A stretch of 8,009 nucleotides of DNA from positions 1-8,009 of the forward strand of contig PLHN01000482.1 of the NCBI GenBank assembly GCA_003139975.1, in the 5' to 3' direction. This stretch comes from Acidobacteriaceae bacterium (GTDB lineage: Bacteria > Acidobacteriota > Terriglobia > Terriglobales > Acidobacteriaceae). The notes beneath the pieces are model-generated. The model saw only the letters and a program-made list of their open reading frames with translations. It was not told the origin of the DNA and ran no database searches. The position numbers and the translations under genes were made by a program. Shown in pieces: positions 1 through 6,958 of the stretch; positions within the stretch are counted from its first letter, which is position 1; each line of letters opens with the position of its first letter.

Positions 1-504
1 GACAAGGTCGTCTATCCCAATCATGGTGTCGGGGTTGTCGAGCAGATTGCCAGCCTGACCGTGGGTGCCCAGGTCGAAAAGTTTTACGTGCTCAGTATTG
101 CTGCCAGCAATCTCAAGGTGCGGATTCCATTTCACAACGTGGGCAACGTCGGGATCCGCCCGGTCGTGCGCAATGGCGAGGTACAGAAGATAGTCGAATA
201 TCTCTCCTCCGGTCAATGTATCAGCGCTGCCGACTGGAAAGACCGCTTCCGGGAAAATTCCGAGCGGATGCGCACCGGGGCGCTGGCCGACGTAGCGGCG
301 GTGCTGAAAAGTCTGCTGACGTTGGCCCAGGAGAAGTCGTTGTCGTTCCGCGAAAAGAAAATGTTGGAGCGCGCCCGTTATCTTCTGGTCAGCGAAATCG
401 CTATCTCCAAGAACTGCGACGAGCACCTGATCGAAGAGGCACTCACCAAAGCGCTGACGAAGTGCAACCTGCGGCTGCCAGAGATTGGCGAACTGGCCTC
501 GTAA
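1..504 (+). CDS. carD: CarD/CdnL-family RNA polymerase-binding transcription regulator (5' truncated by window)
   Basis: The reading frame is open from base 1 and encodes 167 residues before the TAA. It begins DKVVYPNHGVGVVEQI, the first strand region of the CarD/CdnL/TRCF RNA-polymerase-interacting domain, so only about six or seven N-terminal residues are missing. The Tudor-like N-terminal half is followed by KDRFRENSERMRTG and a helical C-terminal part containing LSFREKKMLERARYLL and KCNLRLPE, which is typical of the family. The overall length, about 170 residues, is normal. In mycobacteria and myxobacteria these proteins bind the RNA polymerase beta subunit and the upstream edge of the promoter bubble, stabilise open complexes and act at many promoters, rRNA promoters among them. 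The same general role is inferred here. A GTG at base 61 could be mistaken for the start but would remove the conserved N-terminus. The promoter and ribosome-binding site lie outside the window. Confidence 0.95.
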   Translation, partial: DKVVYPNHGVGVVEQIASLTVGAQVEKFYVLSIAASNLKVRIPFHNVGNVGIRPVVRNGEVQKIVEYLSSGQCISAADWKDRFRENSERMRTGALADVAAVLKSLLTLAQEKSLSFREKKMLERARYLLVSEIAISKNCDEHLIEEALTKALTKCNLRLPEIGELAS

Positions 505-541
505 GGCGGGACGGGGCTCCCCGAATCCAAGGCACCGCCCC
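505..541 (+). terminator. GC-rich nested inverted repeat after carD; weak terminator candidate
   Basis: Directly after the carD stop, GGCGG (505-509) can pair with CCGCC (535-539). Inside it, CGGG (512-515) can pair with CCCG (520-523). A GC-rich stem at this position fits an intrinsic terminator, but no T-run follows (the next bases are AACATCTATTCT). A non-canonical terminator, a structured leader for the next gene, or chance in GC-rich DNA are all possible. Confidence 0.22.
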
Positions 542-555
542 AACATCTATTCTGC

Positions 556-1608
556 ATGCGCCTTGATTCATTTTCCGCCGACCTTATTTCCAGCTCCGCG
601 GGCCTAACTGCTGGCCTGCCACCCGAGCCGCTCGCGGGCGATGCGGCTAAGCCTTCTGACACCTTCCTACTCGACACCTACTCGCGAGCCGTCACTGCGG
701 CCGTCGAGAAAATCAGCCCTTCGGTTGTCAACGTGGAAGTCCATCAGGTCACTGGGCGAAGCCGTTCTGGCGAGCCGAGCGAGCGCCGTGGAGGAGGTTC
801 CGGTTTCGTCTTCACGCCCGACGGACTGATTCTTACCAACAGCCACGTCGTCCACGACGCGACGCGCATCGGAATCACGTTCTCCGACGGCCGTCGTGTG
901 CCGGCGCACACAATCGGCGATGATCCTGCCACCGACCTTGCCGTAATCCGCCTGGACGCGCCCAACCTGCGACCCGCCGAACTCGGGGACTCGCAACAAC
1001 TCCGAGCTGGCCAGCTGGCCATTGCCATCGGCAATCCCTATGGGTTTCAGTCGACCGTGACCGCGGGGGTGATCAGTGCGCTGGGGCGCTCGCTGCGCTC
1101 CTACTCCGGACGGCTGATCGAAGACGTAATCCAGACCGACGCTGCCCTCAATCCCGGCAACTCCGGAGGTCCGTTAGTCAACTCGCAAGGGCAGGTGATC
1201 GGCGTGAACACGGCAACCATCTTGCCCGCTCAAGGGATCTGCTTCGCGATCGGCATCAACACGGCGAAATTCGTGGCTAGCCGGCTCCTGCGCGATGGCC
1301 GCATCCGGCGCAGCTCTATCGGAGTCTCCGCCCAGACCGTCCCGATTCATCGCCGCGTGGTGCGCTTCTATAACCTCCCCAAAGAAACGGGAGTCGTCGT
1401 GGTCGGAGTCGAGCCCAACAGCCCTGCGCGCAGGGCAGGCGTCCGCGAAAGCGACGTAATTGTGGCGTTGGACGAGAAACCTGTAGCCGGCGTGGACGAT
1501 TTGCACCGGTTGCTCACCGATGCACAGGTTGGCGTGCGCTGCGAGTTGACGTTGATTCGATACACAGAACGAGTGATGCTGTCGATTTATCCGGAGGAAG
1601 CAAGATAG
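556..1608 (+). CDS. HtrA/Deg-like trypsin-family serine protease with C-terminal PDZ domain
   Basis: This 350-residue protein belongs to the S1C (HtrA/DegP/DegQ) peptidase group. The full catalytic triad is visible: His97 in LTNSHVVHDA, Asp127 in DPATDLAVIRL and Ser203 in NPGNSGGPLV. Residues about 250-345 form one PDZ domain, with VGVEPNSPARRAGVRESDVI as its core. Family members degrade or refold damaged proteins, and the PDZ domain recognises C-termini or regulates assembly. Most Deg proteases are exported, but the N-terminus here (MRLDSFSADLISSSAG) has no basic-plus-hydrophobic signal peptide or membrane anchor, so location is uncertain. The ATG at 556 is the only plausible start found: no further Met precedes the catalytic domain, and no Shine-Dalgarno sequence precedes this ATG. 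The gene follows carD by 51 bp on the same strand and may be cotranscribed with it. I do not assign degP, degQ or degS because one PDZ domain and no clear anchor do not discriminate. Confidence 0.92.
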   Translation: MRLDSFSADLISSSAGLTAGLPPEPLAGDAAKPSDTFLLDTYSRAVTAAVEKISPSVVNVEVHQVTGRSRSGEPSERRGGGSGFVFTPDGLILTNSHVVHDATRIGITFSDGRRVPAHTIGDDPATDLAVIRLDAPNLRPAELGDSQQLRAGQLAIAIGNPYGFQSTVTAGVISALGRSLRSYSGRLIEDVIQTDAALNPGNSGGPLVNSQGQVIGVNTATILPAQGICFAIGINTAKFVASRLLRDGRIRRSSIGVSAQTVPIHRRVVRFYNLPKETGVVVVGVEPNSPARRAGVRESDVIVALDEKPVAGVDDLHRLLTDAQVGVRCELTLIRYTERVMLSIYPEEAR

Positions 1609-1714
1609 GGAGCGGAGAGTTCCACCTTGCTTTGGAGTAACAGCCCCGTATTCAGCGCTCCCCAGGGTCCCCTTTGCATTGCGCTCGCCAATTGCCTGTG
1701 TTAGCTTCGACTTC

Positions 1715-1720
1715 GAGAGG
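1715..1720 (+). promoter_or_regulatory. Ribosome-binding site supporting a TTG start for uppS
   Basis: GAGAGG ends five bases before the TTG at 1726. The in-frame ATG at 1750 has no purine-rich sequence at a suitable distance. This favours TTG as the start, although the residues between the two are not conserved family sequence. Confidence 0.45.
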
Positions 1721-1725
1721 TTCCT

Positions 1726-2559
1726 TTGCGACACACGGTTCCGCCGGGCATGAACCGCAAGGAATCGGAAGTTTTCCTGCGGCTTGATCCGGCGCGTCTG
1801 CCCCAGCATATCGCCATCATCATGGACGGAAACGGGCGTTGGGCCCGCCGCCGTCATATGCCGCGCGTTGCCGGACATCGCGCTGGTGTCACCTCCGTCC
1901 GCTCCACCGTTGAAACCGCTGCCCGCATCGGGATTCCCGCGCTCACCCTCTACGCTTTCTCGGAAGAGAACTGGAGGAAACGCCCCAAGACCGAGGTGGA
2001 TTTCCTGATGCGCCTGCTCTGCCGCTACCTGAAAGCGGAAATCAGGACGCTTAATGAGAACAACATCCGCCTGCGGTATATCGGGCGCAAACATGAATTG
2101 CCTCCGGTGGTGCAGCGCGAGATGGCTGAAGCCAGCGAAGCTACCGACTCGAATACCGGAATGATTCTCACGCTGGCGCTCAACTACAGCGCGCGCAGCG
2201 AAATCGTGGATGCGTTCCGCTCGCTGGCGGAAGCTGCGGCCCGCAATGGCGGGCTCGATCATCTGGAAGTTACCGAGCAGGCGATCAGCGAGAACCTGTA
2301 CACGCGCGACCTGCCTGATCCCGACCTGGTGGTACGGACCAGCGGTGAAATGCGGTTGAGCAACTTCCTGTTGTGGCAACTCGCATACGCGGAAATCTAC
2401 GTCACGCAGACGCTTTGGCCCGATTTCCGCGGTACCCATCTACTCGAGGGCATCGAAGAGTACCAGAAGCGCGAACGCCGCTATGGAGGCTTGGGGCAGG
2501 ACCCCGGGCATAGTCACGAACATGCGGTACCGATGGCCCACGCGGAATCGAAGTCCTAA
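1726..2559 (+). CDS. uppS: Isoprenyl transferase (di-trans,poly-cis-undecaprenyl-diphosphate synthase)
   Basis: The product (277 residues from TTG, 269 from the ATG at 1750) is a cis-prenyltransferase. It condenses isopentenyl diphosphate units onto farnesyl diphosphate to give undecaprenyl diphosphate, the lipid carrier for peptidoglycan and other wall polymers, at the cytoplasmic membrane face. Diagnostic motifs are IIMDGNGRWA, with catalytic Asp34 (TTG numbering), then LTLYAFSEENW, and RTSGEMRLSNFLLWQLAYAE beginning at residue 204, whose Arg and Ser contact diphosphate; WPDF lies near the end. Many family members have GGE where this one has SGE; I recall the variant from acidobacterial sequences. 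The tail after YQKRERRYGGL is about 20 residues longer than the core family and rich in His and Ser. The gene stands alone: cdsA and dxr, common neighbours of uppS in many bacteria, are absent, and the next gene runs convergently. It starts 117 bp after the protease gene. Confidence 0.95.
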   Translation: MRHTVPPGMNRKESEVFLRLDPARLPQHIAIIMDGNGRWARRRHMPRVAGHRAGVTSVRSTVETAARIGIPALTLYAFSEENWRKRPKTEVDFLMRLLCRYLKAEIRTLNENNIRLRYIGRKHELPPVVQREMAEASEATDSNTGMILTLALNYSARSEIVDAFRSLAEAAARNGGLDHLEVTEQAISENLYTRDLPDPDLVVRTSGEMRLSNFLLWQLAYAEIYVTQTLWPDFRGTHLLEGIEEYQKRERRYGGLGQDPGHSHEHAVPMAHAESKS

Positions 2560-2622
2560 GCTGGCTGTGGAAGCACGGTGCCGGCGCTACACTCCATTCC
2601 ATCGAGCCGCTTTGTTTCCACG

Positions 2623-3078
2623 TTACTCTGCTACCTCATCGGCGCGCGGGAATGCCGAACTGCGGGCTTCGAGCCACGCTTGGAGGATAAGAATGGCGGC
2701 CATGCGGTCGACGGCTTTGCCGCGCTTTTCGATGGAGAGGTTCGTTTCCCGCAGCAGGCGGTTGGCTTCGGTTGAGGTCCAACGCTCGTCCCACAGGTGG
2801 ACAGGCAAGCCAAACTGAGCGTGCAGTTCGCCGGCGAAGATGCGCATTTTTTCTGACTGCGTGCCTTCGGCTCCGCTCAGGCGCAACGGCAGACCTACGA
2901 CGATCTCACTTACTTCATATTTCTTTAAGACCGCGCCCAACGCTTCCCAATCCTTGCGTTTGTTCTGGCGCTGGATGGTTTCAAGGCCCTGGGCGGTGAT
3001 GCCCAGCGGATCGGAAACGGCGACGCCGATGCGTCTTGAGCCGACATCAAGGGCTAGAACCCGGCGCGGCATGGGCAT
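2623..3078 (-). CDS. ruvX: RuvX/YqgF-family putative pre-16S rRNA nuclease / Holliday junction resolvase-like protein
   Basis: The 151-residue product has the RNase H-like fold signature of YqgF/RuvX. It shows LALDVGSRRIGVAVSDP near the N-terminus (acidic residue Asp11), VVGLPLRLSG at 61-69, WDERWTSTEANRLL (Glu98) and AVDRMAAILILQ (Asp124). These three acidic residues are the expected metal-binding set. In E. coli the family member completes 5' maturation of 16S rRNA, and a Holliday-junction resolvase role has been proposed from structure; which applies here is not visible. The frame stays open upstream to a TTG at 3150, but the added residues are Pro/Ser-rich and unlike the family, so I choose ATG 3078; ATG 3072 is equally compatible. 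No Shine-Dalgarno sequence is visible. The gene converges on uppS with a 63-bp gap that holds no clear terminator, and is divergent from the kinase gene. Confidence 0.93.
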   Translation of the reverse strand: MPMPRRVLALDVGSRRIGVAVSDPLGITAQGLETIQRQNKRKDWEALGAVLKKYEVSEIVVGLPLRLSGAEGTQSEKMRIFAGELHAQFGLPVHLWDERWTSTEANRLLRETNLSIEKRGKAVDRMAAILILQAWLEARSSAFPRADEVAE

Positions 3079-3084
3079 TGAACG

Positions 3085-3113
3085 ATGATGGATGGGCGGA
3101 GGGGGAGAGTCAA
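3085..3113 (-). promoter_or_regulatory. Weak candidate promoter for ruvX
   Basis: On the minus strand TTGACT (3113-3108) is followed after 17 bases by CATCAT (3090-3085). The -35 matches the sigma70 consensus at five of six bases and the -10 at four of six. Transcription would begin at or near the ATG at 3078, giving a leaderless mRNA. The weak -10 makes this tentative. Confidence 0.25.
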
Positions 3114-3181
3114 GGCTTCTAGTAGAGACGGGACCAGAAGGCGCCGGCAAATCTGCGGGCGCATCGTAATGTCGATTCGTC

Positions 3182-3187
3182 TATAAT
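3182..3187 (+). promoter_or_regulatory. Consensus -10 element just upstream of the kinase gene
   Basis: A perfect TATAAT ends 11 bases before the kinase ATG at 3199. No -35 match lies 16-18 bases upstream (the sequence there is GCGCAT-like) and there is no extended TG motif. If used, transcription would begin around 3194, leaving about five untranslated bases and no room for a ribosome-binding site. Confidence 0.4.
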
Positions 3188-3198
3188 CCGCCACATTC

Positions 3199-5781
3199 AT
3201 GGGCTTGACGAGCGGCACAAAACTGGGTCCCTATGAGATCGTCGCGCCGCTCGGCGCGGGCGGGATGGGGGAAGTGTATCGGGCGCGAGATACACGCCTG
3301 GCCCGTTCGGTGGCGATCAAGATTCTTCCGGCAGATCTCTCGGGCGACGCGGTGCGCCGTCAGCGCTTTGAGCGCGAAGCCAAAGTTATCTCCAGCCTGA
3401 ATCATCCCAACATTTGCACTCTGTATGACATCGGCCGGAAGGACGGCGCCGACTTCATCGTCATGGAATTTCTGGAAGGGCAGACGCTGGCGGGGCGACT
3501 GGAGAAGGGACCGTTGCCGGTGGCGCAGGTGCTTGCCTACGGAGCGCAGATTGCGAGCGCGCTCGACAAGGCTCACCGCAACGGTGTGACGCATCGCGAT
3601 CTGAAGCCGGGCAACATCATGCTGACCCAGACCGGAGCGAAGTTGCTCGACTTCGGCTTGGCGAAAGCGGAGACAACGTTGGCTGGCGGCGAAACTCTGA
3701 CGGAGATGACGCCGCTGGCCACGCCGATGACGCAGCACGGCATGATCGTCGGAACTGTTCCCTACATGTCGCCCGAGCAGGTGGAAGGGAAAGAAGTGGA
3801 CGGGCGCAGCGACATTTTTTCGCTGGGCGCGGTGTTGTACGAAATGGTGACCGGAAGCCGAGCCTTTCAGGGCAAGAGCCAGTTCAGTGTGGCCTCGGCC
3901 ATTCTGGAGAAGTCGCCGGCGCCGATCCGAAACCTGCAGCCCCTGACGCCGCCGGCACTGGATCGCACCATCGAGGTTTGCCTGGCGAAGGACCCGGACG
4001 AGCGATGGCAATCGGCGGGCGATCTGTGGAAAGAGCTGCGGTGGATCGCGGAGGGCGGCTCGCAGACGGGCGCCATGAGCGGTGCACGGATTACGCCGGC
4101 CACATGGCGAACGCTGCGGCGGCGGGCCGGATGGATTCTGGCAGCGGTGTTTGCTGTGGTTGCTGCGGCGGCGCTGGCGCTGCTCGCATCACGCGCGGGC
4201 CGCCAAGCCGAGGCACTCGCCTTCCACCAACTGAACTTTCGCCACGAGGCCATCTTCCAGGCCGCCTTCGCGGGCGAGAACACAGTGGTGTACAGCGCCG
4301 CGCCTTGGGGCAATACGCCCCAGATCTTTACGGTGCGTCCCGACTATCCCGAGCCGCAACCGCTGGGTCCGCGCGGCATGCACCTGCTTGCGGTCTCGTC
4401 GAAAGGAGAGCTCGCCGTCCTGCTTAATGCCCATTACCTTTCGTATCGGCTCTTCACCGGCACGCTCGCGCGAATGAACCTCGACGGCGGTGCGCCGCGG
4501 GAGATACAGGAGGGCGTGCGGCAGGCCGATTGGTCGCCGGACGGATCGCAGCTTGCCATCATCCGCGAGGTAGGGGGCAAGGATCGGCTCGAGTATCCGA
4601 TCGGCCACCCACTCCGCGAGGTCAGCGGTTTCATGAGCGACGTGCGCATCTCGCCCCGAGGGGATCGGATCGCCTATTTCGAGCATCCGCGAAAGTGGGA
4701 TGACCGTGGCTCGGTGAACACGGTGGATCTCGCGGGAAACAACACCGTGCTTTCAGACGGCTACTGGAGCGCACGCGGACTGGCGTGGTCACCGGATGGC
4801 AAGGAAGTCCTTTTTTCGGCGAGCCAGAGCGGCGGCAGCTTCACCGTCTACGCCGTGACGTTGGGGGGTAAGAGGCGCATCGCCTATCAGGCGCCGGGGG
4901 GGATCAACATCCAGGACATGGCGCGCGACGGAAGGTGGCTGGTAACCCGCACGGACTTCCGCTACGCAGCCGTGGTCCACACAGACGCCGCTGCCGAAGA
5001 TCGCGACCTTTCGTGGCTCAACACCTCGCACGCGCGGGCGCTTTCTCAGGACGGACAAACGCTTCTGTTCGCCGAAACTGCGCTTGGAACCAATTACGCC
5101 GCGTGCGTGCGCAAAACCGACGGCTCGCCCGTGGTGCGACTCGGCGACGGGTGGGCCGCAGACTTGTCCGCCGACGGCAGGTGGGTGTTGGCGGTTGTGC
5201 AGTCGCATCCGCCCAAGCTTTTGATTTATCCCATTGGAGCCGGGGATACACGGCAGCTCGAACGAGGTGAGATCGAGACTTACACGACTGTCCAGTGGTT
5301 TCGGGATGGCAAGAGCGTGCTGATTGGAGGCAATGAGCCCGGGAAAGGCGCGCGCTTCTACGTGCAAGAACTTAGTGGGGGCTCCCCCCGGCCGGTGACT
5401 CCGGAAGGCACGCGAGACGGATTGCTCTCCCTGGACGGGAAGCTGGTTCTGGCGCGGGGGCTGGACGGGAAATATTCGGTATACCCGATCGCCGGTGGAG
5501 ACCCACGGCCGGTGCCGACGCTCGCGGATGTGGACATTGTCGTCCAGTGGAGCGCGGACGGTCGGTCGGTGCTGGCCTATCGCCGCGCGGAGATTCCCTA
5601 CCGGGTCGACAGTGTCGATCTCGTGAGTGGGAAGCGGAAGCTCTTCAAGGAGCTCGCGCCGGCCGACCGCACGGGACTCCTGTCGTTGCGGGAGATCTTC
5701 GTCACCGACGACCAGCGATCATACGCCTACACGGCCTACTATCAGGAATCGAGTTTGTTCGTGTCGGAGGGCAGGCAGTGA
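3199..5781 (+). CDS. Transmembrane Ser/Thr protein kinase with C-terminal TolB/WD40-like beta-propeller
   Basis: The 860-residue protein has three parts. Residues 12 to about 275 are a complete Hanks-type kinase: glycine loop LGAGGMGEV (18-26), Lys41 in VAIKIL, alpha-C Glu60, HRDLKPGN (132-139, catalytic Asp134), DFG (151-153), GTVPYMSPEQ and DGRSDIFSLGAVLYE. All catalytic residues are present, so it is probably active. Residues 312-331 (WILAAVFAVVAAAALALLAS) are one membrane helix. The rest, about 500 residues, carries TolB/WD40-like strand motifs: DWSPDG (444), VRISPRGDR (482), LAWSPDGK (528), ALSQDGQ (about 614), VQWFRDGK (698) and VQWSADGR (782). The expected topology is kinase inside, propeller outside, as in PknB-type receptors but with a propeller as the putative sensor. 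Ligand and substrates are unknown. I recall this architecture as expanded in Acidobacteriota. ATG 3199 is chosen because the kinase domain begins within a dozen residues; no Shine-Dalgarno sequence precedes it. Confidence 0.94.
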   Translation: MGLTSGTKLGPYEIVAPLGAGGMGEVYRARDTRLARSVAIKILPADLSGDAVRRQRFEREAKVISSLNHPNICTLYDIGRKDGADFIVMEFLEGQTLAGRLEKGPLPVAQVLAYGAQIASALDKAHRNGVTHRDLKPGNIMLTQTGAKLLDFGLAKAETTLAGGETLTEMTPLATPMTQHGMIVGTVPYMSPEQVEGKEVDGRSDIFSLGAVLYEMVTGSRAFQGKSQFSVASAILEKSPAPIRNLQPLTPPALDRTIEVCLAKDPDERWQSAGDLWKELRWIAEGGSQTGAMSGARITPATWRTLRRRAGWILAAVFAVVAAAALALLASRAGRQAEALAFHQLNFRHEAIFQAAFAGENTVVYSAAPWGNTPQIFTVRPDYPEPQPLGPRGMHLLAVSSKGELAVLLNAHYLSYRLFTGTLARMNLDGGAPREIQEGVRQADWSPDGSQLAIIREVGGKDRLEYPIGHPLREVSGFMSDVRISPRGDRIAYFEHPRKWDDRGSVNTVDLAGNNTVLSDGYWSARGLAWSPDGKEVLFSASQSGGSFTVYAVTLGGKRRIAYQAPGGINIQDMARDGRWLVTRTDFRYAAVVHTDAAAEDRDLSWLNTSHARALSQDGQTLLFAETALGTNYAACVRKTDGSPVVRLGDGWAADLSADGRWVLAVVQSHPPKLLIYPIGAGDTRQLERGEIETYTTVQWFRDGKSVLIGGNEPGKGARFYVQELSGGSPRPVTPEGTRDGLLSLDGKLVLARGLDGKYSVYPIAGGDPRPVPTLADVDIVVQWSADGRSVLAYRRAEIPYRVDSVDLVSGKRKLFKELAPADRTGLLSLREIFVTDDQRSYAYTAYYQESSLFVSEGRQ

Positions 5782-5819
5782 TTAGCTGAAATCCGCAGTA
5801 TGGCTTTGCTTCTTCAATT

Positions 5820-5845
5820 TGACTTCTGACATTCTGACATTTGAC
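5820..5845 (+). repeat. TGAC-containing short tandem repeat upstream of the AI-2E gene
   Basis: Four TGAC words begin at 5820, 5827, 5835 and 5842, spaced 7, 8 and 7 bases. Two of them sit in a perfect tandem copy of TCTGACAT (5825-5832 and 5833-5840). The stretch lies in the 127-bp gap between the kinase and AI-2E genes. It could be a regulator site array, a decayed copy of an intergenic repeat family, or slippage of simple sequence. Confidence 0.6.
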
Positions 5846-5869
5846 TCTCCTGAGTTTCCTTCGTGCAAT
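5841..5869 (+). promoter_or_regulatory. Weak candidate promoter for the AI-2E family gene
   Basis: TTGACT (5841-5846) is followed after 17 bases by TGCAAT (5864-5869), which matches the -10 consensus at four of six positions. A transcript would start near 5876, about 33 bases before ATG 5909. The -35 falls in the last unit of the TGAC repeat. Confidence 0.28.
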
Positions 5870-5908
5870 TCGCGCTTGGGTGATGCAGAATAATTGGCCA
5901 GTAGTTCG

Positions 5909-6958
5909 ATGGAAACTGCCGAAACAACCCGCCGCCATCACTGGTCGCTGACCTTGCTTGGCATCGGGCTGATCATTCTGTTTGCCTACTACGGTGAATC
6001 GGTGCTGGCGGTGCTTTTCCTTGCCATTCTGCTCAGCTTTACGCTCTCGCCAGTGGTGCAGGCGCTGGAGCATTTTCACCTGCCGCGGGCGGTCGCGGCG
6101 CTCATCAGCCTCGTGTTGCTGCTGGCCGTACTTTATGGCATTACGGTCGCCTCGTATACGGAAGCCGTTGTGTTTGCCGACAATGTTCCCAAGTACTCGG
6201 CGAAGATTCGGTCCATCCTGCAGCCAGTGCGGCAACAAGCGGAGCGGATCGAGAAAACCGGTGAAGTCGTGAACGACGAGGGACCCGGCGCGCCCAACGT
6301 GGTTGCGGTGCGGCAGGTGACCAGCTGGTCCGACCTGCTTACGCACGGTGCGGGCACAGTGACTGACGTTTTGCTGGCAGTGTCGTTCGTTCCATTTCTT
6401 ACCTACTTTCTGCTGACGTGGCACAGCCATGCCCGGTCAGCTACGGTAATGCTGTTCCCCTTACATCACCGGCACACGGCGTTCGTAACGCTGGGGCTGA
6501 TCGGCAAGATGTTGCAGAGCTTCATCGTTGGGAACCTGCTCATTGGGCTGCTGATCTCGGTGGTGAGCGTCGGGATTTTCGGGTTGCTGCACGTTCCGTT
6601 CTTTTATTTCGTGGGATTCCTCAGCGGCTTTCTCAGCCTGGTGCCTTATCTGGGCATCGTCTTGGCGATGATTCCGCCAATCATGGTGGGGCTGGGACAA
6701 CTTGAGGCGGGAGACCTGATCATCGTGGTGATTTGCGTGGTTGGGATGCATTTGTTCGCGCTTAACGTGCTCTATCCCAAACTGCTGGGCAGCCGGTTGC
6801 GCCTGAACCCGCTGGCGGTGACGATTGCGTTGCTGTTTTGGGGAGCGATCTGGGGAGCCGTGGGTTTGGTGCTGGCGATTCCGATCACGGGCGCGATCAA
6901 GATTGTCTGCGATCACGTGGAGTCGATGAAGCCGTACGCGGATTGGCTGGGAGAGTAA
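5909..6958 (+). CDS. AI-2E/PerM-family multi-pass membrane transporter
   Basis: The product (349 residues) has the AI-2E transporter family layout. Two closely spaced helices (LTLLGIGLIILFAYYG and VLAVLFLAILLSF) are followed by SPVVQALEHFHLPRAVAAL and a third helix. Next comes a polar stretch of about 80 residues (NVPKYSAKIRSILQP, VVNDEGPGAP), then TDVLLAVSFVPFLTYFLL and a cluster of C-terminal helices including GFLSLVPYLGIVLAMIPP and NVLYPKLLGSRLRLNPLAVT. About eight helices are expected and the length is usual. The family includes E. coli TqsA, linked to autoinducer-2 export, and PerM-like proteins; some homologues have been characterised as Na+(Li+)/H+ antiporters, so the substrate cannot be assigned. 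A TTG at 5894 would add five residues (MASSS), but neither start has a good ribosome-binding site; I prefer ATG 5909. The gene stands alone, 127 bp after the kinase stop. No quorum-sensing gene is nearby, so the family name should not be read as function. Confidence 0.92.
   Translation: METAETTRRHHWSLTLLGIGLIILFAYYGESVLAVLFLAILLSFTLSPVVQALEHFHLPRAVAALISLVLLLAVLYGITVASYTEAVVFADNVPKYSAKIRSILQPVRQQAERIEKTGEVVNDEGPGAPNVVAVRQVTSWSDLLTHGAGTVTDVLLAVSFVPFLTYFLLTWHSHARSATVMLFPLHHRHTAFVTLGLIGKMLQSFIVGNLLIGLLISVVSVGIFGLLHVPFFYFVGFLSGFLSLVPYLGIVLAMIPPIMVGLGQLEAGDLIIVVICVVGMHLFALNVLYPKLLGSRLRLNPLAVTIALLFWGAIWGAVGLVLAIPITGAIKIVCDHVESMKPYADWLGE

Noticed and set aside
548..553. TATTCT as a -10 element for the protease gene
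   Set aside because: It ends two bases before the ATG, so transcription would start inside the coding region, and no -35 match lies upstream.
1608..1662. GGGAGCG/CGCTCCC inverted repeat as a terminator after the protease gene
   Set aside because: The seven-base arms are separated by about 41 bases and no T-run follows, so a functional terminator hairpin is unlikely.
1174..2439. A 421-codon open frame on the minus strand
   Set aside because: It lies antisense to the end of the protease gene and most of uppS, both with unmistakable motifs. Its translation is rich in His, Arg and Gln with no recognisable domain, as expected for a shadow frame in GC-rich DNA.
3079..3150. A 24-residue N-terminal extension of RuvX from a TTG start
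   Set aside because: The added residues are Pro/Ser-rich, precede the usual family start and have no ribosome-binding site; two ATG codons sit immediately before the conserved RRVLALDVG.
3181..4011. A 276-codon open frame on the minus strand across the kinase domain
   Set aside because: It is antisense to the conserved kinase motifs, has no domain of its own and shows Arg/His-rich shadow composition.
5702..6430. A 242-codon open frame on the minus strand across the kinase end and the AI-2E gene
   Set aside because: It spans two well-supported plus-strand genes and the gap between them. Its translation has the typical shadow composition of a complement of hydrophobic coding sequence (many Gln, His, Lys and Asn).
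5909..6958. A quorum-sensing (autoinducer-2) system
   Set aside because: The AI-2E family name is historical and the family is broad. No luxS, lsr or receptor gene is present, so no quorum-sensing claim is justified.
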